Below, piece after piece: positions 41,866-51,302 of a stretch of DNA of 64,000 nt (the stretch's first letter is position 1; the number at the start of each line of letters is the position of its first letter). A program made the translations under genes and the position numbers. The stretch covers positions 176,067 to 240,066 of the forward strand of contig DBUB01000007.1 in assembly GCA_002307725.1 (NCBI GenBank), in the 5' to 3' direction. The stretch comes from Alphaproteobacteria bacterium UBA1301 (lineage in GTDB: Bacteria > Pseudomonadota > Alphaproteobacteria > Micropepsales > Micropepsaceae). The notes beneath the pieces were generated by a model that was given only the letters and a program-made list of their open reading frames with translations, searched no databases and was not told where the DNA came from.

Positions 41866-43521
41866 GTGACCGACCGACTCCGCATTGCGCTCGCCCAGCT
41901 CAACCCGACCATGGGCGATCTCGCCGGCAACCTCGCCAAGGCCCTCGCCGCGCGCGTGGCGGCGGCGGGTGCCGATGTCATCCTGTTCCCCGAGCTGTTC
42001 ATCACCGGCTATCCGCCGGAGGATCTGATCCTCAAGCGCGCCTTTGTCGACGACGCGCTGGCGGCGGTGGAAGCCTTGGCGGCCGATACCGTCAGCGGCC
42101 CGGCAGTTCTGATCGGCACGCCCTGGCGCGAGGACGGCAAGCTTTACAACGCCGTGGCGCTGCTCGATGGCGGCAAGATCGTCGCCCGCAGCCTGAAACG
42201 GGACCTGCCCAATTACGGCGTGTTTGATGAGAAGCGGGTGTTTTCCGCCGGGCCGCTAACTGGCCCGCTCACTGTGCGCGGTGTGAAAATCGGTGTGCCG
42301 ATCTGCGAAGACATCTGGTCGAATGACGCGATCATCGCGCACATGGTGGGGCAGGGCGCCGAAATCCTCTTGGTCCCCAATGGTTCGCCTTATGAGGCCG
42401 GCAAGGAAGATGTTCGCCTCAATCTGGTGAAAGCGCGAGTCGCCGAGACCGGCCGCCCGATGGCGTATCTCAACATGGTCGGCGGCCAGGACGAAGTGGT
42501 GTTCGATGGCGCTTCGATGGTGGTGAACGCGGACGGAACGCTGGCGTGGCTGTTGCCGCCGTGGGCCGAAAAGGTCGTCGTCACCGATTGGCAGCGCCAA
42601 GGCGGCGTCTGGACCTGCGCCTCCGGCGACATCGCGCCGACCGAAAAGCGTTCGCAATCGGTCTATCACGCCATGATGCTGGGCTTGCGCGATTACGTGA
42701 ACAAGAACCGCTTCCCTGGCGTGGTGCTCGGCCTCTCCGGCGGCATCGACAGCGCGTTATCTGCCGCTGTTGCGGTGGATGCCTTAGGCCCCGAGCGCGT
42801 CCGCTGCGTGATGATGCCATCGCGCTATACCGCGCAAGACAGCCTCGACGATGCCGAAGACTGCGCCAAGCTGCTTGGCGTCGCTTATGAAACGATCGGT
42901 ATCGAACAAGCGGTGGACGCGTTCGGCACCACGCTGGCGCCGGTGTTTGCGGGCCGCAAGGCCGATACCACCGAAGAAAACATCCAGTCGCGCATTCGCG
43001 GCCTGATCCTGATGGCGATCTCCAACAAATTCGGCCCGATGGTGCTCACCACCGGCAACAAAAGCGAGATGAGCGTCGGCTACGCCACCCTCTATGGCGA
43101 CATGTGCGGCGGCTACAATGTGCTGAAGGACATCTACAAGATGGAGGTGTTCCGCCTCAGCCATTGGCGCAACGCGAACATGCCGTCCGGCGCCTTGGGC
43201 CCGGCAGGCCGGGTGATCCCGGAACGCATCATCACCAAACCGCCGACCGCGGAGCTGCGCGCCAATCAGACCGACCAAGACAGTCTGCCGCCGTACGAAA
43301 TTCTCGACGGCATTTTGTCGTGCCTGGTCGAACAGGAATTATCGTTCGAAGAAGTGGTCGCCAAAGGCTATCAACCGGCCACCGTCAAGCGGGTTGAACA
43401 TCTGCTGTATTTGTCCGAATACAAGCGCCGCCAAGCCCCGCCGGGAGTCAAAATCGGCCCCCGCAACTTTGGCCGCGACCGGCGTTATCCGATCACCAAC
43501 GCGTTTAGGGATGCACGATGA
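41866..43521 (+). CDS. nadE: glutamine-dependent NAD+ synthase
   Basis: 551 residues from a GTG at 41866. N-terminal carbon-nitrogen hydrolase domain with the triad E43 (FPELF), K111 (LKRDLPNYG) and C147 (VPICEDIW) releases ammonia from glutamine. The C-terminal NAD synthase domain has the ATP pyrophosphatase loop SGGIDS (291-296) and KSEMSVGYATLYGDMCGGYN. It converts deamido-NAD to NAD with ATP. The stop overlaps the gltX start (ATGA). Confidence 0.96.
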   Translation: MTDRLRIALAQLNPTMGDLAGNLAKALAARVAAAGADVILFPELFITGYPPEDLILKRAFVDDALAAVEALAADTVSGPAVLIGTPWREDGKLYNAVALLDGGKIVARSLKRDLPNYGVFDEKRVFSAGPLTGPLTVRGVKIGVPICEDIWSNDAIIAHMVGQGAEILLVPNGSPYEAGKEDVRLNLVKARVAETGRPMAYLNMVGGQDEVVFDGASMVVNADGTLAWLLPPWAEKVVVTDWQRQGGVWTCASGDIAPTEKRSQSVYHAMMLGLRDYVNKNRFPGVVLGLSGGIDSALSAAVAVDALGPERVRCVMMPSRYTAQDSLDDAEDCAKLLGVAYETIGIEQAVDAFGTTLAPVFAGRKADTTEENIQSRIRGLILMAISNKFGPMVLTTGNKSEMSVGYATLYGDMCGGYNVLKDIYKMEVFRLSHWRNANMPSGALGPAGRVIPERIITKPPTAELRANQTDQDSLPPYEILDGILSCLVEQELSFEEVVAKGYQPATVKRVEHLLYLSEYKRRQAPPGVKIGPRNFGRDRRYPITNAFRDAR

Positions 43522-44849
43522 CCGTCGTCCGCTTTGCTCCGTCGCCTACCGGTTTGCTGCATGTCGGCAATGCCCGCACGGCCATCGTCAATTTCCTGTT
43601 CGCCCGCAAGACCGGCGGCAAGTTGCTGCTGCGCATCGACGACACCGATCACGAGCGCTCCAAGAAGGAATATGAAGACGGCATCATCGAGCATCTGGCT
43701 TGGCTCGGCGTCACGCACGATCTGTTCGCCCGCCAGTCCGAGCGCGCGCCCCAGCATCAGGCCGCCGCCAATCTTCTGAAAAACATCGGCCGCCTGTACC
43801 CCTGTTACGAATCCCAGCTCGAACTCGACCGCCGCCGCCAGCGCCAGATCGCGAGCGGCAAGCCGCCGGTTTACGATCGTGCCGCACTGGCCCTCACGGC
43901 GGAAGATCGCGCCAAACTCGAAGCCGAAGGCAAACACCCGCATTGGCGGTTCAAGCTGTCGCAGAAAAAGGTCGCCTGGAAGGACCTTATCCGCGGCGAG
44001 GTCGAAATCGACACTGCCCATCTTTCCGACCCGGTGCTGATCCGCGAAGACGGGCGCTTCCTCTACACGTTGCCGTCAGTGGTCGATGATGTCGATTTTG
44101 GCATCACCCACATCATCCGCGGCGAGGATCACGTCACCAATACGGCGGTGCAGATCGAGTTGTTCGAAGCGCTCGCAGGTACCGTGCCCGCCTTCGGCCA
44201 TCATCCGCTTCTTATTGGCGCGGGCGGCGAGGCGTTGTCGAAGCGGCTGGGGTCGCTTTCGCTCAAGCTCTTGCGCGAAGACGGCATCGAGCCGATGACC
44301 GCCGTCAGCTATCTCGCCAAGACCGGCACTTCCGACCCCATCACCGCCCAGCCCAGCCTCGACGCGCTGGTTGCCGAGTTCGACCTGGCCAAGATCGGCC
44401 GCGCCCCCGCCCATTTCGATCCGGCCGAGCTTTCCAACCTCAATGCCAAGCTGCTGCACCTTCTGCCCTACGACGCGGTGGCGGACCGGCTGGCGGCGGC
44501 GGGCGTCGGCGGCGAAGCATTCTGGGAGACCGTGAAAGCCAATCTCACGCGCTTTTCGGAGGTCACTAGCCTGTGGCCGCTGGTTGTCGGCCCCGTCACG
44601 CCAGTGATCGAGGATAACAATTTTATTGCTGAGGCCGCTGCCGCGCTGCCGCCCGAGCCGTGGGACGAAACCACCTGGAATGTCTTCACCAAGACGGTCG
44701 CCGCCGCCTCGGGCCGGAAGGGCAAGGAGCTTTACCATCCCCTGCGGCTGGCTCTCACGGGCCTGGACCATGGACCGGAGCTGAAAAAGCTGCTACCGCT
44801 CATGGGTCGATCGCGGGCGCTGGCCCGCCTTAAAGGGGAAACGGCGTGA
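43518..44849 (+). CDS. gltX: glutamate-tRNA ligase
   Basis: 443 residues. Class I signatures: PSPTGLLHVGNART (HIGH-type) near the start and LSKRLGS (KMSKS-type) at about 240. IIRGEDHVTNT lies between. The C-terminal helical anticodon-binding part is present (LSNLNAKLLHLLPYD). Alphaproteobacteria usually have two GltX enzymes with different tRNA preference; length and the LSKR loop fit either. Co-translated with nadE. Confidence 0.95.
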   Translation: MTVVRFAPSPTGLLHVGNARTAIVNFLFARKTGGKLLLRIDDTDHERSKKEYEDGIIEHLAWLGVTHDLFARQSERAPQHQAAANLLKNIGRLYPCYESQLELDRRRQRQIASGKPPVYDRAALALTAEDRAKLEAEGKHPHWRFKLSQKKVAWKDLIRGEVEIDTAHLSDPVLIREDGRFLYTLPSVVDDVDFGITHIIRGEDHVTNTAVQIELFEALAGTVPAFGHHPLLIGAGGEALSKRLGSLSLKLLREDGIEPMTAVSYLAKTGTSDPITAQPSLDALVAEFDLAKIGRAPAHFDPAELSNLNAKLLHLLPYDAVADRLAAAGVGGEAFWETVKANLTRFSEVTSLWPLVVGPVTPVIEDNNFIAEAAAALPPEPWDETTWNVFTKTVAAASGRKGKELYHPLRLALTGLDHGPELKKLLPLMGRSRALARLKGETA

Positions 44850-44926
44850 AATTTTCCGCCATCACGATTATCCGAATTTGCGGCTAGCAACCGCGACACT
44901 CCCCTTTTGCCCGCCCAAAATCCCCG

Positions 44927-45053
44927 ATTGTCATAGCCCGCGAATGCGGGCTACCCAGGTATCGCCGCAGAGGCCCCTCCGATTCCGGAATATCCCCTGC
45001 AGTACCGTGCTGGGGCCAACTGGATGGCCCGCAGTTGCGGGCCATGACATGAA
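44927..45053. repeat. dispersed repeat with two hairpins
   Basis: TAGCCCGC-GAAT-GCGGGCTA (44934-44953) and ATGGCCCGC-AGTT-GCGGGCCAT (45024-45045) flank about 70 bases. Both are typical alphaproteobacterial dispersed palindromes; together they fill most of the gltX-cysS gap (44850-45091). Confidence 0.55.
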
Positions 45054-45091
45054 GGGTTGAATTTCGAATTTCCCGACCGAAAGCCACGAAG

Positions 45092-46519
45092 ATGTCCATT
45101 CGCCTCCACAACACGCTCACCCGCCAAAAAGACGAGCTTGTCCCACTCGATAAGAACAACGTCCGCATGTATGTCTGCGGGCCGACGGTTTACGACTTCG
45201 CCCATATCGGCAATGCGCGGCCGGTGATCGTGTTCGACGTGCTGTACCGCTTGCTCCGCCATGTTTACGGGCCGGATCACGTCACCTATGTCCGCAACAT
45301 CACGGACATTGACGACAAGATCAACGCGCGCGCCGCCGAGACGGCGGCGAAGAAAGGCATCACGGTCGAACAGGCGCGGGTGGAGATCACCGGCTTGACC
45401 ACCCAGCAATATTTCGACGACGTCGCCGCGCTCGGCTGTCTGCCGTTGCCCGAGAAGAATACGCCGCGCGCCACCGAATACGTTTCCGGCATGATCGAAA
45501 TGATCGGCACGTTGATCGCCGCCGGTCACGCCTATGCGGCGGAAGGCCATGTGCTTTACGATGTGTCGTCCAAGCCCGATTACGGCAAGCTGTCGCGCCG
45601 TTCGCTCGATGAGATGATGGCCGGTGCGCGGGTCGAAGTGGCGCCCTACAAGAAAAACCCGATGGACTTCGTGTTGTGGAAGCCGTCCGACGCGTTGACG
45701 CCGGGCTGGGAGTCGCCTTGGGGCCGCGGCCGTCCCGGCTGGCATATCGAATGCTCGGTGATGGGTGGGGCGCTCCTCGGCGAGACTTTCGATATTCACG
45801 GCGGCGGTGTCGATCTGATGTTCCCGCATCACGAAAACGAAATCGCGCAGAGCGAAGGTTGCCACCACGGTGCGCCGCTCGCCAACATCTGGATGCATAA
45901 CGGCTTCCTCCAGGTCGAAGGCGAGAAGATGTCGAAAAGCCTCGGCAACTTCATCACCATCAACGCGTTGTTGAAGGATTGGCCGGGCGAAGTGCTGCGG
46001 CTGAATATGTTGCGCACGCATTATCGCCAGCCAATCGATTGGACGCTAGCGGGTCTCAAGGAATCGCGAAGGATTCTTGAAGAGTGGTTGTTGGCTGCCG
46101 TTCCTATGAGCGTATTAGGTGCGGCACCACATGAAGTTTCAAAGCGTCCCATCTATCCGCCGCTTCTCGAAGCATTGAGTGATGACCTCAATACGCCAAA
46201 GGCTATTGCGGAAATACATAAGCTCCGAAATTCTGCTTTTCATCATCGTTCGATTGGGGCTGCAAACACAGTAGTTGAGTTCTCAGATGCGCTGAGGTTT
46301 TTCGGCCTTTTGCGCGACGAGGTTACGGATGCGCTAGACAGAATTCGCCCCAAAGCATCCCTCCCAGAAGAGGCGATTTCAGCTTTTATCGCTGCCCGCA
46401 CCGCCGCGCGCAAAGCCAAGAACTTTGCCGAAAGCGACCGCATCCGCGACGACCTTCTGGCAAAGGGCATCGTGCTGATGGACGGCCCCACCGGCACCAC
46501 CTGGGAGGTGAAGAAATGA
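45092..46519 (+). CDS. cysS: cysteine-tRNA ligase
   Basis: 475 residues. Catalytic zinc ligand C29 in [13 protein letters not shown]-type HIGNARP, zinc-binding WHIECSVM and [11 protein letters not shown], and KMSKS. The C-terminal part ([20 protein letters not shown]) is the anticodon-binding region. All active-site parts are intact. The codons from about 46056 to 46392 (the linker and start of the C-terminal domain) are much A+T-richer (two 60-base samples, 46141-46200 and 46201-46260, count 50% and 45% G+C) than the rest of the gene, a mosaic pattern discussed in the findings. Confidence 0.96.
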   Translation: MSIRLHNTLTRQKDELVPLDKNNVRMYVCGPTVYDFAHIGNARPVIVFDVLYRLLRHVYGPDHVTYVRNITDIDDKINARAAETAAKKGITVEQARVEITGLTTQQYFDDVAALGCLPLPEKNTPRATEYVSGMIEMIGTLIAAGHAYAAEGHVLYDVSSKPDYGKLSRRSLDEMMAGARVEVAPYKKNPMDFVLWKPSDALTPGWESPWGRGRPGWHIECSVMGGALLGETFDIHGGGVDLMFPHHENEIAQSEGCHHGAPLANIWMHNGFLQVEGEKMSKSLGNFITINALLKDWPGEVLRLNMLRTHYRQPIDWTLAGLKESRRILEEWLLAAVPMSVLGAAPHEVSKRPIYPPLLEALSDDLNTPKAIAEIHKLRNSAFHHRSIGAANTVVEFSDALRFFGLLRDEVTDALDRIRPKASLPEEAISAFIAARTAARKAKNFAESDRIRDDLLAKGIVLMDGPTGTTWEVKK

Positions 46520-46534
46520 ACCGCTTCACTCAAC

Positions 46535-46806
46535 TGTCATCCCCGGCCGAACAGCGCATGCGAAGCATGTGGTGCGAGGGGAAGGGGACCCAGGTCTGCG
46601 TGCGCGAACAATGTCCACGCGGAGACGCGGAGGCGCGGAGGACTGCATCGCTTTGCCTGCGCCGGTTTGTGAGCATCAGAAGGGCATCTCTCCGCGTCTC
46701 CGCGTCTCCGCGTGAAAAAATCGAAGTAATTGTTTGGCGCCGTGACGTCGTTACGACCTGGGTCCCCTTCCCCTCGCGGCTTGGCGCCGCTCGGCCGGGG
46801 ATGACA
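46535..46806. repeat. nested inverted repeat in the cysS-cimA gap
   Basis: Outer arms: 46535-46596 (TGTCATCCCCGGCCGA ... GGGGACCCAGGTC) and 46755-46806, its reverse complement apart from a shorter centre. Inner arms: 46616-46642 and 46688-46714, 27 bases each, with only one or two differences and made of GCGGAGAC-type steps. The whole is a 270-base cruciform-like element in the intergenic space. It carries no gene. It could be a MITE or a composite of two dispersed repeats. Confidence 0.75.
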
Positions 46807-46820
46807 AATGAGGTGGTGTC

Positions 46821-48419
46821 ATGACCAAAGATCGCCTCACCCTCTACGACGTCACCTTGCGTGACGGCGCCCAGACTCAAGGCGTCGATTTTTCGGTGGA
46901 AGACAAGCGCCAGATTGCGCTCGCGCTCGATGCGCTTGGGATCGATTACGTCGAAGGCGGTTGGCCCGGCGCCAATCCCGGCGATACCGAGTTCTTCGCC
47001 GAACGCCCGGCCCTGACCCGGGCCCGTTTCGCCGCTTTCGGCATGACCAAGCGCGCCGGGCGCAGCGTCTCCAACGATCCCGGTTTTGCCGCGGTGGTGA
47101 ACTCGTCAGCGGAAGCGGTGTGTCTGGTCGGCAAGAGCTGGGATTTTCAGGTCGATGTCGCGCTCGGCATTCCGAGGAGCGAAAATCTCGAATCCATCAG
47201 CGAATCCATCGCGGCCGTGAAGGCGTCAGGGCGCGAAGCGTTGTTCGATGCCGAGCATTTTTTCGACGGCTACAAGGCCAATCCGGAATATGCGCTCGAG
47301 TGCATCAAAGCGGCGCATGAAGCCGGGGCCGAATGGGTCGTGCTGTGCGACACCAATGGCGGCTCGATGCCGAGCGAAGTGCATGAGATCGTCTCCGAAG
47401 TACTGGTCGAACTGCCCGGCATCCGGCTCGGCATTCATGCCCACAACGACACCGAACAGGCCGTTGCCAATTCGCTGGCGGCGGTGGAAGCCGGTGTCCG
47501 TCAGGTGCAAGGCACGCTGAATGGTCTCGGCGAGCGTTGCGGCAATGCCAATCTGTGTTCGATCATCCCGAGCCTGATGCTGAAAGAGCCGTTTGCGTCC
47601 ACGGTTGAAACCGGCATCAGTGCGGAGCAGCTCAAGACTCTGACCCGCGCCTCGCGCATGCTGGACGAAATTCTCAATCGCGCCCCGGCGCGGCATGCGC
47701 CTTATGTCGGTCCTTCGGCGTTTGCCCACAAAGGCGGCTTGCATTCGTCGGCCATGCTGAAGGACACGCGCACTTACGAGCATGTACCGCCGGAAAGCGT
47801 CGGCAATGCGCGCAAGATTCTGGTCTCCGATCAGGCGGGGCGCTCCAATCTCTTGGCGCGGCTGGCGCTCGCCGGGATCGATGTCGATGCCAAAGACCCG
47901 CGTCTGTCGAAGCTGCTGGAAGACATCAAGCAGCGCGAGTTCAACGGCTACACCTATGACGGTGCCGAAGCCTCGTTCGAGCTGCTCGCCCGCCGTGCGC
48001 TTGGCGAAGTGCCGGAATTTTTCACCGTCGACAGTTTCCGCGTCATCGTCGAGAAGCGCCACAATGCGGTCGGTGATCTGGTCACGGTGTCGGAAGCGAC
48101 CGTACGGGTGCACGTCGACGGCGAAACCTACTACAACGTCGCTATCGGTCATGGCCCGGTGGATGCGCTGTCGAGCGCGTTGCGCAAAGACCTCGGCAAG
48201 TATTCCGGCTATTTGTTGGATCTCAAGCTGACCGATTACAAGGTCCGTATCCTGACGGCCGGTACCGAGGCGATAACCCGCGTCATGGTGGAATCGAAAG
48301 ACGGCCATGGCACGCGGTTTTCCACGGTGGGTGTTTCCGAAAACATCGTCGATGCCTCATTCGAGGCGCTGATCGATGCCATCTATCTGAAACTCCTGCG
48401 CGACGGGGCGAAACCGTAA
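46821..48419 (+). CDS. cimA: (R)-citramalate synthase
   Basis: 532 residues. The alpha-IPM/homocitrate-type TIM barrel opens with LYDVTLRDGAQTQGVDFSVE; metal-binding HAHND is in LGIHAHNDTEQAVAN, and NGLGERCGNAN is a signature. The C-terminal LeuA allosteric dimer domain (about 400-532) is complete. The DGAQTQG start is the one used by the long CimA type. It makes citramalate from pyruvate and acetyl-CoA, giving isoleucine without threonine deaminase. Probably feedback-inhibited by isoleucine through the C-terminal domain. Confidence 0.93.
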   Translation: MTKDRLTLYDVTLRDGAQTQGVDFSVEDKRQIALALDALGIDYVEGGWPGANPGDTEFFAERPALTRARFAAFGMTKRAGRSVSNDPGFAAVVNSSAEAVCLVGKSWDFQVDVALGIPRSENLESISESIAAVKASGREALFDAEHFFDGYKANPEYALECIKAAHEAGAEWVVLCDTNGGSMPSEVHEIVSEVLVELPGIRLGIHAHNDTEQAVANSLAAVEAGVRQVQGTLNGLGERCGNANLCSIIPSLMLKEPFASTVETGISAEQLKTLTRASRMLDEILNRAPARHAPYVGPSAFAHKGGLHSSAMLKDTRTYEHVPPESVGNARKILVSDQAGRSNLLARLALAGIDVDAKDPRLSKLLEDIKQREFNGYTYDGAEASFELLARRALGEVPEFFTVDSFRVIVEKRHNAVGDLVTVSEATVRVHVDGETYYNVAIGHGPVDALSSALRKDLGKYSGYLLDLKLTDYKVRILTAGTEAITRVMVESKDGHGTRFSTVGVSENIVDASFEALIDAIYLKLLRDGAKP

Positions 48420-48424
48420 GCCCC

Positions 48425-49327
48425 ATGTCCGAGCCCGAAAAATCACCGCCGCAGGAAAAGGCGGGCATGCTTTATGCGGTCGCCTCATACGGCTTGTGGG
48501 GCGTGCTGCCGCTGTATTGGCACATGCTTGGAGCGGTGCCGCCGTTCGAACTGTCGTACCATCGCATGGTATGGTCGGCTGTTGTTGGCGTGATTGCGAC
48601 CCTTCTGTTAGGGCGCCGCCGCGAAGTCTGGGCCGCGGTGCGAAACCGTAGGGTCATCCTTGCGCTGACGCTTTCCAGCGTCTTCATTGCTTTTAACTGG
48701 ACACTCTACATCTACGCCATCGCCAAGGCGGAGTTGGTGGAAGCTTCGCTCGGCTATTACATCAATCCGCTGATCTGCGTCGCCATCGGCGTGGCGCTGC
48801 TCGGCGAAAAGCTGTCGGCATTGCGTTTGGCCGCGATCGGTCTCGCCGGTGTGGCGGTGCTGTTCAAGGCGTTGACGCTCGGTCACTTCCCGCTCATCGC
48901 CCTCGGTCTGGCGCTGTCGTTCGCGATTTACGGCTACATCCGCAAGCTGACGCCGGTCGCGGCGCTTGACGGTTTCACCATCGAGACTTGCCTGCTGCTG
49001 CCCTTCACTGCCGGCATTCTGGCGTATTGGGGCTGGCAAGGCACCGGGGCCTTCACCCCGGCCCATCCGGGTACGGACATTCTGCTCATCCTTGGCGGGC
49101 CGCTCACCGCGCTGCCGCTGATCCTGTTTGCCGCCGCCGCGCGCCGTGTCTCGCTGTCGATGCTCGGATTCCTGCAATATCTGTCGCCGTCGATTTCGCT
49201 GGTGATCGCCGTGTTTGCGCTCGGCGAGCCCTTCACCAAGGCCGATGCGGTGGCGTTCGGCTGCGTTTGGGTGGCGCTGGTGCTGGTGGCGCTCGACGGG
49301 CGGGTACGCCGCCCGGTCAAAACCTGA
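48425..49327 (+). CDS. rarD: RarD-type EamA transporter
   Basis: 300 residues with about ten hydrophobic segments. RarD landmarks: YGLWGVLPLYWHML, ELSYHRMVWS, FIAFNWTLYIYAI, EASLGYYINPL, and LGFLQYLSPSISL near the end. Inner-membrane DMT exporter; substrates of RarD remain uncertain (chloramphenicol resistance when overexpressed in one species). It starts five bases after cimA, so the two are likely one transcript. Confidence 0.9.
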   Translation: MSEPEKSPPQEKAGMLYAVASYGLWGVLPLYWHMLGAVPPFELSYHRMVWSAVVGVIATLLLGRRREVWAAVRNRRVILALTLSSVFIAFNWTLYIYAIAKAELVEASLGYYINPLICVAIGVALLGEKLSALRLAAIGLAGVAVLFKALTLGHFPLIALGLALSFAIYGYIRKLTPVAALDGFTIETCLLLPFTAGILAYWGWQGTGAFTPAHPGTDILLILGGPLTALPLILFAAAARRVSLSMLGFLQYLSPSISLVIAVFALGEPFTKADAVAFGCVWVALVLVALDGRVRRPVKT

Positions 49328-49402
49328 CGTTTCGGGATTGAAGACTCGCTACCGACACCTTACCTAAGTGGGCTTAGACAGCCGCATTGACGGGGACGTA
49401 GA

Positions 49403-51283
49403 ATGGCGAGATCGCTGCTGGAAGAAGGCGAGGGCGTACCGACCTTGCGTCCGCTGTGGGCACTGCTGCCGTATCTGTGGCCGAAGGGCCGCCCCGACCT
49501 CAAATGGCGCGTGTTCGCCTCGCTCGGCTGCCTGCTGCTTGCCGTCGCCGCAACCGGTGCTTATCCCTTGTTCATGGGCTGGGCTACCAATCGCCTCGCG
49601 GTCAAGCCTTACTTCAACATCCTGCTTGGCATCACCATCGTCTGGATCGTGTCTTACAGCGTCGGGCGCATCCTGATGCAGGCGATGGCACAGCTGCGCG
49701 ATGGCGTTTTCGCCAAGGTGCAGTACCACGCCATGCGCGAAGTGGGGGTGAAGACCTTCGCCCATCTGCATTCGCTATCGCTGCGCTTTCATCTCGAACG
49801 TAAGACCGGCGGCCTCAGCCGCGTCATCGAACGCGGCACCAAGGGCATCGATACGCTGCTGTCCTTCGCCATTTTCAGCATTTTCCCCACCGCCTTCGTG
49901 CTGATCGTTTTCAGCGTTGAGATGTATTACACGCTCAGTTTCCCCAGCGTGGTGGTGATGCTGATCACGGTGGCGCTGTATGTCTGGTTCACCTTTGCGA
50001 TCACCCGCTGGCGCATCCAATTCCGCCGCGACATGAACCAATCGGACCAGGACGCCAACACCAAGACGGTCGACAGTCTGCTCAATTATGAAACGGTAAA
50101 GTACTTCAACGCCGAGAAGCACGAGACCGCCCGGTTCGACATTTCGATGGCGAAGTTCACCGGCGCTTCCATCCAGTCGCAGACCTCGCTCAGTGTTCTC
50201 AACACTGGCCAAGCCTTGATCATCAATGTCGGCATGGGTGTTGTGCTGGTGCTGGCTGCCATCGGCGTCAAGGCGGGAACCTATACGCTCGGCGATTTTG
50301 CCACCGCCAACGCCATCCTGCTGCAGCTTTACGTGCCACTGAATTTGCTTGGTACCGTTTACCGCGAAATCGTCCAGGCCCTGGTCGATATGGACGCGAT
50401 GTTCCGCCTTCTCGGCAGCCGCGAAGAGGTGCAAGACAAGCCCGGCGCGCCGCCGCTGAAAGTGATGGGCGGCGAGATCCGCTTCGAGAATGTCGTGTTC
50501 GCGTATGATCCGGCGCGGACGGTATTGAAGGGCATCAGCTTCGCCGTCCCGGCGGGAAAGACAGTCGCCGTCGTCGGGCCGTCGGGGGCCGGCAAGTCCA
50601 CCATCAGCCGCATTCTCTTTCGCTTTTACGACATCGCGTCGGGCCGCGTCACCATCGACGGCCAGGACATCCGCGACGTGACCCAAGCCTCGCTCCGCGC
50701 CACCATTGGCATCGTGCCGCAGGACACGGTGCTGTTCAACGACACGGTGCGCTACAACATCGCTTATGGCCGCATCGGCGCTCTGGATAGCGAGGTCAAG
50801 GAAGCCGCCCGTAATGCCCAGATCGACAAATTCATCCGCGAACTGCCGCTCGGGTACGAATCCATGGTCGGTGAGCGCGGACTGAAGCTCTCCGGCGGCG
50901 AGAAGCAGCGCGTCGCTATCGCCCGCACCATCCTCAAAAATCCGCCGATTCTTTTGCTCGACGAAGCCACCTCCGCCCTCGACACCCACACGGAGCGCGA
51001 AATCCAAAGTGCGCTACAAGAGGTGTCGAAGAACCGCACCACGCTGGTCATCGCCCACCGCCTTTCCACCGTGGTCGATGCCGACGAAATTCTCGTGCTG
51101 GAAAAAGGCGAGATTGTCGAACGCGGCCGCCACGACGAACTGGTCGCCAAGAAAGGCGCCTATGCCGCGATGTGGAACCGGCAGAAGAAGGCTGACGCCG
51201 CCCGCGAGCGCATCAAAAAGATCGAAGCCGATCCGCTGGTGACGCCGGGCGCGGCGCGGACCAATCCTCTGCCGGGAGAATAG
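49403..51283 (+). CDS. Atm1-type ABC exporter (permease-ATPase fusion)
   Basis: 626 residues. Six transmembrane helices in the first 330 residues, then the ATPase: Walker A GPSGAGKST at 392-400, signature LSGGEKQRV, Walker B ILLLDEATSALD, H-loop IAHRLSTV. The motifs DSLLNYETVKYFNAEKHE and the long cytoplasmic loops match Atm1/HMT1 homologues in alphaproteobacteria, exporters of glutathione-linked metals or sulfur species. It is complete and follows rarD by 75 bases. The C-terminal tail beyond the ATPase (IKKIEADPLVTPG) is short. Confidence 0.92.
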   Translation: MARSLLEEGEGVPTLRPLWALLPYLWPKGRPDLKWRVFASLGCLLLAVAATGAYPLFMGWATNRLAVKPYFNILLGITIVWIVSYSVGRILMQAMAQLRDGVFAKVQYHAMREVGVKTFAHLHSLSLRFHLERKTGGLSRVIERGTKGIDTLLSFAIFSIFPTAFVLIVFSVEMYYTLSFPSVVVMLITVALYVWFTFAITRWRIQFRRDMNQSDQDANTKTVDSLLNYETVKYFNAEKHETARFDISMAKFTGASIQSQTSLSVLNTGQALIINVGMGVVLVLAAIGVKAGTYTLGDFATANAILLQLYVPLNLLGTVYREIVQALVDMDAMFRLLGSREEVQDKPGAPPLKVMGGEIRFENVVFAYDPARTVLKGISFAVPAGKTVAVVGPSGAGKSTISRILFRFYDIASGRVTIDGQDIRDVTQASLRATIGIVPQDTVLFNDTVRYNIAYGRIGALDSEVKEAARNAQIDKFIRELPLGYESMVGERGLKLSGGEKQRVAIARTILKNPPILLLDEATSALDTHTEREIQSALQEVSKNRTTLVIAHRLSTVVDADEILVLEKGEIVERGRHDELVAKKGAYAAMWNRQKKADAARERIKKIEADPLVTPGAARTNPLPGE

Positions 51284-51302
51284 GTCCGGTTCATTCTGCG
51301 TC

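Noticed and set aside
46516..46880. Short frames in both directions between cysS and cimA
   Set aside because: They are produced by the inverted repeat and show no protein-like features.
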